Assembly: GCA_036406595.1 (NCBI GenBank)
Contig: DASXAR010000031.1
Span: 1 to 20,021 of the forward strand
Direction: 5' to 3'
Length of the DNA: 20,021 nt
Source of the DNA: VRUE01 sp036406595
Lineage (GTDB): Bacteria > Actinomycetota > Thermoleophilia > Solirubrobacterales > 70-9
Positions 14,162-20,021 of the stretch are shown one piece after another. The notes beneath the pieces are model-generated. The model saw only the letters and a program-made list of their open reading frames with translations. It was not told where the DNA came from and made no database searches. The first letter of the stretch is position 1; each line of letters opens with the position of its first letter. The translations under genes were made by a program, and so were the position numbers.

Positions 14162-14545
14162 ATGGATACCGAGCAAGGGCCTGAGACGCCGAATCAGGAG
14201 GGGTTCGCCGCGCTCGCGGCGCGCAGCGACGACGGCAGGCCGGTGGTGATGCTGAACCTGCTCGCCTTCAAGCCCGACGGCGGCGAAGAGCGCTACATGG
14301 AATACGGCGCCGCCGTCGCTCCGTTGCTGGAGAGGGTGGGCGGCCGCATCGTCTTCCTCGGCCAGCCCGCGCCGGTGCTATTGGGCGACGAGTCCTGGGA
14401 CATGGTCGCCCTGGTCGAATACCCGAGCCGCCAGGCCTTCCTCGACATGGTCGGCTCCGAGGAGTACCAGGCGATTGCGCATCTGCGCACCGAGGCGCTG
14501 GCGAAGGGCGAGCTGCATCCGATGGACCCCGCCCCCGCCGCCTAG
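14162..14545 (+). CDS. DUF1330 family protein
   Basis: A 127-residue protein with the pattern of the DUF1330 dimeric alpha/beta-barrel family: RPVVMLNLLAFKPDG (strand 1), RYMEYGAAVAPLLERVGGRIVFLGQPAPVLLG (helix and strands), WDMVALVEYPSRQAFLDMVGSEEYQAIAHLRTEAL (strand and C-terminal helices). The function of the family is not established; the fold is shared with small monooxygenases and stress proteins. ATG 14162 has a weak ribosome binding site. It converges on the SDR gene with 12 bases between the stops. Confidence 0.87.
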   Translation: MDTEQGPETPNQEGFAALAARSDDGRPVVMLNLLAFKPDGGEERYMEYGAAVAPLLERVGGRIVFLGQPAPVLLGDESWDMVALVEYPSRQAFLDMVGSEEYQAIAHLRTEALAKGELHPMDPAPAA

Positions 14546-14557
14546 CGCCAGGCTCGA

Positions 14558-15262
14558 TCAACCCCAGGAGGGCTCCGACATCGGCCGGAAGCTGGTCGTC
14601 AGGATCCGCATTCCAGGCGGCCGCGTGACCGTAAAGAGGACGACCTCGGCAACCTCGTCGGCGCTCAGCATCTCCTCCAGCTCGGGGTCGCCCTCCTTCC
14701 GGCCCGCCCCGATCGCAAAGCCGGTGTGCACGCCGCCGGGACAGATGCAGCTAGCCCGCACTCCCTTTTCGCGCAGCTCGTGATCGAGCGCCCGGGTGAA
14801 GCCCAGCTGGCCGAACTTCGAGGCGTTGTAGACCGCCTCTCCCGGGAACGCCCGAAGCCCGGCGACGCTGGCGATCGAGACGAAGTCGCCCTGGCCGGAT
14901 GCGATCAGATGCGGAAGGGTCGCGGCGGCCGTGTAGAGGGTGCCCTTTAGGTTGACGTCGATCATCTCCTCGAGCAGCTGCGGGTCGAGCTCGAGGAACG
15001 GCCCGTAGGCGCCCGTCCCCGCGTTCGCCACGACGACGTCGAGCCTCCCGAAGCGCTCGACGACCGCGGTGGCGGCGGCGGCGGTCGCGGCGCGATCGCG
15101 AACGTCGCACGCCAGGCCGAGCCCGCGCTTCAGCCCGAGGTCCTCACCGCGCCGCGAGACCATGCCGACCGACGCGCCGGCATCGTGCAGCCGTTGCGCG
15201 ACCGACGCGCCGATGCCGACGCTGGCACCGGTGATGAGGGCAACCTTGCCGTCGAGCTGCAT
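14558..15262 (-). CDS. Short-chain dehydrogenase/reductase (SDR)
   Basis: A 234-residue classical SDR. The Rossmann motif TGASVGIG is at residues 11-18, CDVRDR gives the adenine-binding Asp, and VVANAG is at 78-82. The catalytic set is Ser132, Tyr145 and Lys149 in SIASVAGLRAFPGEAVYNASK, and CICPGGVHTGF follows as the usual PG motif. Arg38-Arg39 after strand 2 suggest NADP preference. It oxidises or reduces an unidentified alcohol/ketone. Its start lies 21 bases downstream of the stop of the F420-reductase-like gene on the same strand, so the two are probably co-transcribed. Confidence 0.93.
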   Translation of the reverse strand: MQLDGKVALITGASVGIGASVAQRLHDAGASVGMVSRRGEDLGLKRGLGLACDVRDRAATAAAATAVVERFGRLDVVVANAGTGAYGPFLELDPQLLEEMIDVNLKGTLYTAAATLPHLIASGQGDFVSIASVAGLRAFPGEAVYNASKFGQLGFTRALDHELREKGVRASCICPGGVHTGFAIGAGRKEGDPELEEMLSADEVAEVVLFTVTRPPGMRILTTSFRPMSEPSWG

Positions 15263-15283
15263 GGGTCTGAGTTACCCGGTGCC

Positions 15284-15976
15284 TCAACGGGGAGCTTCGA
15301 AGCTGCCCGGGCTGCCCTCGGTGGCGCGGAATTCGTCGCTTCGCTCTGGATTCGCCTCCGCCAGTGCCAGGCGCAGTCGCTCCGCGTCGAGATCCGCGGT
15401 GTAGACCGGAGTGCCCGGCTGCTGGCGCCATGACTCGTCGAGGCTGCCCGCGTCGACTGCGTCGAAGCCGAGCTCGTCGATCAGCTCCATCACCACCGCC
15501 TTCGAGGTGCCGTCATCTCCGGCGACCGGCAGAGCGATGCGGTCGGGGACGCCCGCAGGCCTGCCGGCCTCCAGCAGGTGCTGGGCGTAGATGTTGTTGA
15601 ACGCCTTAACCACCGGGTGCCCGATCCGGCGCTCCACCCAGCGGCTCTCCGGGGTTCCCTCCTCGATCTCGGCGATTCGCCCGTCGCGCTGGCGAGGGTA
15701 GTAGTTGCCGGTATCGACGACGACCGTTCCATCGACCCCGTCGAACAGCTCGGAGGGCAGCTCGGGAACGCTCCGCTCCGGGACGGTGACCACAACCACG
15801 TCTTTTGCGCGAACGGCATCCTTCGCGTCCACAGCCCGGGCGCCCGTCTCCGCTTCGAGCTCGCGCAGCGTGTCCGGCCCGCGGGAGTTCGCCACCTCAA
15901 CCTCGTGCCCAATCTGGCTGAGCCGTTTCGCCAGGGTGCCGCCGATGTTGCCTGCGCCGATGATCCCGATTCTCAT
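15284..15976 (-). CDS. NADPH-dependent F420 reductase-like protein
   Basis: A 230-residue protein with an N-terminal Rossmann motif GIIGAGNIGGTLAKRL and a basic NSRG segment after strand 2, as expected for NADP(H) binding. VVVVTVPERSVPEL and VVDTGNYYPRQRDG follow, then VVKAFNNIYAQHL and LPVAGDD, which are typical of the F420H2:NADP oxidoreductase-like family. Members pass hydride between NADP and F420 or act on other small substrates; many actinobacterial paralogues are uncharacterised. AAGGAGGA precedes the ATG at 15974-15976 by four bases. It is first in a likely two-gene operon with the SDR. Confidence 0.87.
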   Translation of the reverse strand: MRIGIIGAGNIGGTLAKRLSQIGHEVEVANSRGPDTLRELEAETGARAVDAKDAVRAKDVVVVTVPERSVPELPSELFDGVDGTVVVDTGNYYPRQRDGRIAEIEEGTPESRWVERRIGHPVVKAFNNIYAQHLLEAGRPAGVPDRIALPVAGDDGTSKAVVMELIDELGFDAVDAGSLDESWRQQPGTPVYTADLDAERLRLALAEANPERSDEFRATEGSPGSFEAPR

Positions 15977-16204
15977 CAGTTCCTCCTTCTCGTCTGTCGG
16001 TTTCAGCTACCCGTCACATGTCCACGCATGCGACAGGCGGCGCTTCGGCGAGGCCCGTGCGGTAGCCCGTCGCTGAAGGCGAGCAGAGAAGGCGCTAGGA
16101 CGAGTGCCGTCGCGATCCTGGTCATCGTGGAGGCTGGCGCATAGCGGCAGGGTTCTCTCCGAACCCCTGGACTGGCGGCCTCCACGGGTCTACCCTGGGG
16201 GGTG

Positions 16205-18013
16205 ATGGAGCATGCGATGGGCCGTCTGCTCTTGGTCTCGGCTTGTTCCACGCTGCTTTTCTCCGGCCCCGTTGACGACGCCGACGGGAAAGGGAAGGCG
16301 GCCTGCCGGGCCGGCACGGTGCCGGTCAGGGTTGGCAAGAAGAAGACCTGTAGGCCGTTGGCGAAGGTCTTCCCGAAACCGAAGGCGGTCGACCTGAGGC
16401 TTGCCTATTTGCGAACCGTGCTGCGATTCGATCCCGCGAAGGTGTTGCGCGGCAAGAAGCGGAAACGCGCCCGCACCCTTCAGAGCGGCTTCGGCGCGGC
16501 GGGAAGGAGGGCGCAGAGGAAGCTGCTGAAGGCGCTGCCGAAGGCGCTTGCCTTCCTCGACCGTAAGCGAGGCGGCGCCCACGCGTCTCGAATCCCGGCC
16601 GAGTCGGCTCTCGCCTCAGGGGGATGCCAAGCCGGGTATGCGGGGCCGATCGGCCATTTGGGCGGCGCCTCGGTCGGCCTCCTCGGCGACAACGGCGGCT
16701 ACATCGAGGCGTCGGCCGGCGGCAGCTTCAGGGTGCGGATCACCTTCGCGTCCTGCGGCGGCGTGGGCAACTTCCGCCTCCCCCAATGCCCGGCCGCGGA
16801 CGGCAGCGTCGACGGCAAGGGCAGCGGGCAGTTCCAGGCGACGATTGAAATCTGGGACGGGAACCGGCTCGTCTCCCGCAACAGCAGCGTCTTCGCAGAT
16901 GAGGCAAAGGTCCACGGCCAGGTCGGCGCCGACGGCAAGCTCAAGTTCGTCGACGTCGAGCACACCCAGGAAATCTTCATCGTCGCCAGCGGCGGCATCG
17001 TGGTCAGAGGCGGGGTCACCCGCAAGGTGCGGATCAACATGCCGGGCCGCTACGACCCTGAGCAGGCCAGCGTCGTGTACTTCGGCGACAAGATATCCAG
17101 CGATTCCGGTGCCGACGGCTTCGCCAGCACCGCGTCGCACGCGATCACCGCCTACAAGAACGTCGAGCCCCACTGGAGCACCTTCAGCCCCCCCTTCTGC
17201 GCGGAACCGGTGTTCTCTCCCGAGAAAAATACGCTGAAACTGAGGAAGGGCGAAGAAAAACAGCTCAGCGTCTACGCCAAGTCGCTGAAGGACGGCGGCC
17301 GGGCGACCGAGGCGCGCTGGACGCTGCTGAGCCCCGAGAACGCCGACTTCTCTCCGAAAACCACCGGGGATCCCGCCCCCAACATCGCCTACAAGGTCAC
17401 CAATGCTCCGAAAGGGGGGCAGGTCAAGGTGACGGTCAAATTCACCTCGACCGCGGGGGTCGGAGAAAAGACCTGGACGCAACCCACCGAGCCGGGCATC
17501 AACCACCTCAGCGGCAGCTTCATCCAACGCGAAGAAGAAGGCGGCTCGATCTTCGAATGGGCAGGGAAAGCGAACTTCAACCGGTCCACGGAAGCCTACA
17601 TGGGCGGCTCCGACGGCCAGTACGAAATGGCGCCCGGAACCTTCACCGTGACCGCCTCCGGAAGCGGCTTTTTCTTTTCGCCCGCACTGTCCTCCTGCAC
17701 GCAGAGCGGAAGCGGGCAGTTCGCCCTCAGCCCGCCGGATTCCGGCTTCTTCGTCCTGCCGCGGCTCACGGAAGCGGATCCCTACCTATACGTCTTCACC
17801 ATCCAGACATCCGGAGCAGAACTGACTTACCCGATCAGCATCACCTGCCCGAATCCCGAAGACAGCACCTCCACCTCATGGTTCGCGAACTTCACCATCT
17901 CGCCGCTCGACCTGCAGAAATCGGCGGACGGCATCGACTTTTCAGGATCCGAGACGGTCGAAGAAGGCGAACTGACGATCACCCGTGAATGGTCCTTCCA
18001 CGGAACCGAATGA
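16205..18013 (+). CDS. Secreted multi-domain protein of unknown function
   Basis: About 602 residues starting at ATG 16205 (GTG 16202 and ATG 16217 are alternatives; a GGAG lies six bases before the latter). The N-terminus GRLLLVSACSTLLFSG is a short export signal; VSAC fits a lipobox, but the hydrophobic stretch before the Cys is short, so lipoprotein status is doubtful. A Cys-flanked basic motif CRAGTVPVRVGKKKTC follows, then a Lys/Arg-rich helical region to about residue 125, a beta-rich domain (about 140-340), an Ig-like domain (about 345-430, with LRKGEEKQLSVYAKSLKDGG), and a final beta-rich domain. I recognise no enzyme family. The second half is richer in A and in GAA/AAA codons than the neighbours. 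It converges on the dehydrogenase gene. Confidence 0.8.
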   Translation: MEHAMGRLLLVSACSTLLFSGPVDDADGKGKAACRAGTVPVRVGKKKTCRPLAKVFPKPKAVDLRLAYLRTVLRFDPAKVLRGKKRKRARTLQSGFGAAGRRAQRKLLKALPKALAFLDRKRGGAHASRIPAESALASGGCQAGYAGPIGHLGGASVGLLGDNGGYIEASAGGSFRVRITFASCGGVGNFRLPQCPAADGSVDGKGSGQFQATIEIWDGNRLVSRNSSVFADEAKVHGQVGADGKLKFVDVEHTQEIFIVASGGIVVRGGVTRKVRINMPGRYDPEQASVVYFGDKISSDSGADGFASTASHAITAYKNVEPHWSTFSPPFCAEPVFSPEKNTLKLRKGEEKQLSVYAKSLKDGGRATEARWTLLSPENADFSPKTTGDPAPNIAYKVTNAPKGGQVKVTVKFTSTAGVGEKTWTQPTEPGINHLSGSFIQREEEGGSIFEWAGKANFNRSTEAYMGGSDGQYEMAPGTFTVTASGSGFFFSPALSSCTQSGSGQFALSPPDSGFFVLPRLTEADPYLYVFTIQTSGAELTYPISITCPNPEDSTSTSWFANFTISPLDLQKSADGIDFSGSETVEEGELTITREWSFHGTE

Positions 18014-18047
18014 GGGGCCCCGCGTCGTCCTCCCTGGCCAGCGCGTC

Positions 18048-19193
18048 TCAGGGAAGCGACGGGTCGATCAGGATCTTCGCGTGCCTCTCGGGGTCGGCGA
18101 GCTCCGAGAAGGCGCCGGGAACACCGCCTAGGCCGACCGTCCCGGTGATCATCGGCCGAGGATCGACCTTCCCCTCGGCGAGCATGTGAAGGGTTTCGCG
18201 GAACTCGACCGGCGAGTAGGCGAGGACGAACCGAAGGTCGATCTCCTTGTTGATCGCCATCGCCGGCTTGAAGGAGTCGGACCCGACGCAGACTCCGGCC
18301 ACGACCACCCGGGAGAAGAGCGGGGCGGAGTCGACGATCTGCTCGATCACGCCCGGGACGCCGACGCACTCGAAGATCACCGGCCGCTTCGGCGATAGCC
18401 CCGCCCTCTCGGCCAGGCGCCAGGCGTGCCACCAGCCGATCGGGAGCCGCTCGAGCCTCTCGCGCGTGTCCATCAACAGGTTGAATCCGTCGGGCAGGCT
18501 CGAGAGCCAGCCCGGGTCGTCGGGGGGCTCGTAGGGAGAGTCCTGCGAAGGGTCGACGACGAGGTCGGCGCCGCAGCGCTCCGCGAGCGCCCGCCGGCCC
18601 GCCGAGAGGTCGCTGGCGATAACGGTCCGCACCCCGCTCGCCTTCAGCATCAGGATCACTCCAAGGCCGACCGGCCCGGCGCCGATCACGATCGTCACGT
18701 CGCGCTTTCGGACCTCGCCGCGGCGAACCGCGTGAAGGGCGACCGCGAGCGGCTCGGTCAGCGCGGCGACCGCGGGATCGAGGCCGTTCGGCACGGCCAT
18801 CATCATCGACTCCTGGACGAGAACCTCCTCCGCATAGGCGCCGGGCGCATGCTCGGAGAGGCCGGTCGTATCGACCCTGCCGTCTCTGCGGACGATCGGG
18901 AGGGCGACTACGGGCGTGCCGGCGGCCAGGTCCTTCCGGCAATCGGGCCCGTACTCGGCGACGCGGCCGCTGAACTCGTGGCCGAACACCAGCGACTGGT
19001 CCGACCGCCCGAATCGGTCGTATCCGACCCTGACCGCCAGCTCGGCCCACCGGTCGATCCCGTGGCGCGCATGCAGGTCGGAACCACAGATCCCACAGCG
19101 GGTCACCTCGAGTCGCACCTGGCCGGGGGCCGGGTCCGGCCGGGGGCGCTCGACCAGGTCGAGCTCGCCGTGCTGGCAGGCGACCGCTCTCAT
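18048..19193 (-). CDS. Zinc-type alcohol dehydrogenase-like protein (MDR superfamily)
   Basis: A 381-residue medium-chain dehydrogenase. The GroES-like domain has TRCGICGSDLH with catalytic-zinc ligand Cys36, GHEFSG with His72-Glu73, and LTEPLAVALHA with Glu147. The Rossmann domain starts with VIGAGPVGLGVI at about 169-180. Between residues 80 and 115, where the four structural-zinc cysteines normally sit, only Cys85 is found, so the structural zinc lobe is missing. The reaction is NAD(P)-dependent oxidation of an alcohol or polyol; the substrate is unknown. ATG 19191-19193 was chosen because MRAVACQHGELDLVERPRPDPAPGQV is the standard family N-terminus; the frame stays open far upstream. It is divergent from the surface protein gene. 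Confidence 0.9.
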   Translation of the reverse strand: MRAVACQHGELDLVERPRPDPAPGQVRLEVTRCGICGSDLHARHGIDRWAELAVRVGYDRFGRSDQSLVFGHEFSGRVAEYGPDCRKDLAAGTPVVALPIVRRDGRVDTTGLSEHAPGAYAEEVLVQESMMMAVPNGLDPAVAALTEPLAVALHAVRRGEVRKRDVTIVIGAGPVGLGVILMLKASGVRTVIASDLSAGRRALAERCGADLVVDPSQDSPYEPPDDPGWLSSLPDGFNLLMDTRERLERLPIGWWHAWRLAERAGLSPKRPVIFECVGVPGVIEQIVDSAPLFSRVVVAGVCVGSDSFKPAMAINKEIDLRFVLAYSPVEFRETLHMLAEGKVDPRPMITGTVGLGGVPGAFSELADPERHAKILIDPSLP

Positions 19194-19280
19194 CGGAGCT
19201 TTCCCTTGTACCAGAGCGCCGGGCTCGAAACGTTTGGCATTCGTGGCGAGGCGTGCCAGAGTTGGTCGATCCGCAGCAGG

Positions 19281-19937
19281 TTGACCTATTCGAATGTCGT
19301 CTCGACGCTTGCGCTCTTCCTGGTGCTCGCCGGGGGCGCAGCCTACGGTGCGTCCCACCTCGCCAAGAACAGCGTCGGCACACCGCAGCTGAAGAAGAAC
19401 GCGGTCACGGGCGCGAAAATCAGGAACGGCACGATCACCGGCAGGAAGATCAAGCTCAGCTCGCTCGGCACGGTGCCCAATGCCGGTTTCGCCGCCCGGG
19501 CCGCGGACGCCGACACCCTGCAGGGCTCGGGGGCGGACAGCTTCGTGCGCGGCGGCGGCCAGATCCTGTCCGCGCGGCGGGATCTCGGAGTCGGAGACTC
19601 GGGCGTGCCGATGTTCACCATTCCCGGGCTCGGCCCGGTGACCGCCAACTGCAGCATGGGGACGACCCATGCCGAAGGCGGTTTCGAATTCACCAATCAA
19701 TCTGGCTCGGTGATCGACAACTCCCTGATCTACGGCGTGTCGGGGGTCGACGGGGGCCAGATCACACCCGGCCAGACGACCGGCCTCGGGGGATTCGAAC
19801 TGGTCGGCGCATGGAGGTGGCAGCTCGCGACGCGCTCTTCGCCGAGCACCCTCGCGACGCTCAGCTTCGGCTTTGACGGCAACGCCACCCCGACCGCCTG
19901 CGCAATGTTCGCGCAGGCGACGGTTGGCACCGGCTGA
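19281..19937 (+). CDS. Small surface/secreted protein with N-terminal anchor and degenerate 10-residue repeats
   Basis: About 218 residues. The N-terminus TYSNVVSTLALFLVLAGGAAYG is a hydrophobic signal or anchor, typical of a family common in Solirubrobacterales-type genomes (recalled, not checked). Three ten-residue units follow: KNSVGTPQLK, KNAVTGAKIR, NGTITGRKIK, then LSSLG and a globular glycine-rich C-terminal half with two Cys. The start is unsure: TTG 19281 is the only standard start near the expected N-terminus, with no good ribosome binding site. The frame is open upstream through the divergent dehydrogenase gene, but that part is shadow. The function is unknown; surface location is inferred. 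Confidence 0.75.
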   Translation: MTYSNVVSTLALFLVLAGGAAYGASHLAKNSVGTPQLKKNAVTGAKIRNGTITGRKIKLSSLGTVPNAGFAARAADADTLQGSGADSFVRGGGQILSARRDLGVGDSGVPMFTIPGLGPVTANCSMGTTHAEGGFEFTNQSGSVIDNSLIYGVSGVDGGQITPGQTTGLGGFELVGAWRWQLATRSSPSTLATLSFGFDGNATPTACAMFAQATVGTG

Positions 19938-19938
19938 C

Positions 19939-20021
19939 CTATCGCGAGGCCATCCGCTCCAGGCTGCGGTCGAGACCGGCGATCGTCACCGCGCCTGCCG
20001 GGACGGGAACCGCCCGATAGG
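19939..20021 (-). CDS. Possible C-terminal end of a further gene (partial)
   Basis: On the minus strand a frame enters from the right edge and stops at TAG (19939-19941), giving 26 residues: YRAVPVPAGAVTIAGLDRSL then ERMASR. The composition looks like real coding sequence, and it would be convergent with the surface protein gene by one base. Too short to assign a family. Confidence 0.35.
   Translation of the reverse strand, partial: YRAVPVPAGAVTIAGLDRSLERMASR

Noticed and set aside
16003..16125. 40-codon minus-strand frame with a signal-like start (MTRIATALVLAPSLLAF)
   Set aside because: No ribosome binding site, very short, and overlapping the likely promoter of the secreted protein; the hydrophobic start may be chance.

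Overview
The window is about 20 kb of high-GC bacterial DNA, densely coded with short gaps and many GTG or 4-base-overlap starts. The best guess is an actinobacterium of the Thermoleophilia/Solirubrobacterales type. The reasons are a small surface protein with degenerate N-[SA]-V-type repeats after a single N-terminal hydrophobic segment, a secreted RTX-like repeat protein, a CRAGTVPVRVGKKK-type secreted orphan, and the general protein style. This placement is inference; no rRNA or marker phylogeny is available.

Layout. 1-1561: end of a sugar-lactone oxidase, convergent with a PLP-dependent alanine-racemase-fold deaminase/aldolase. 1632-4390: tRNA-Ser(GCT), pyruvate kinase without a normal start codon, a translationally coupled enoyl-CoA hydratase-like gene, and a convergent MarR regulator. 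4391-8734: the most unusual part. An intact tRNA-Arg(ACG) is followed by an acyltransferase/DUF1295 pair, an exact 47-bp copy of the tRNA 3' half, an acyl-CoA synthetase gene, and an exact 50-bp copy of the same 3' half. This is the pattern left by integration at a tRNA 3' end, here in tandem, but no integrase is visible. 8765-11925: a six-helix membrane protein, a TetR regulator overlapping an alpha/beta hydrolase gene, and a SRPBCC protein. 11926-13891: a gene-poor stretch, a perfect 13-bp terminator, and the RTX-like protein, whose C-terminal half shows an eight-unit super-repeat. 14162-15976: DUF1330 protein, SDR oxidoreductase and F420-reductase-like NADP oxidoreductase. 16205-20021: a secreted multi-domain orphan, a zinc-type alcohol dehydrogenase-like enzyme without the structural zinc lobe, a small surface protein, and a possible partial gene at the right edge.

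How the genes relate. The section from 3170 to 8500 is biased to acyl-CoA and lipid chemistry (enoyl-CoA hydratase fold, PlsC-type acyltransferase, DUF1295 reductase-like membrane protein, long-chain acyl-CoA ligase). The two blocks framed by tRNA pieces both carry such genes. TetR plus hydrolase looks like a self-regulated two-gene operon with a probable leaderless start. The remaining oxidoreductases look like ordinary accessory metabolism. No CRISPR array, transposase, integrase or phage gene was found in the window.
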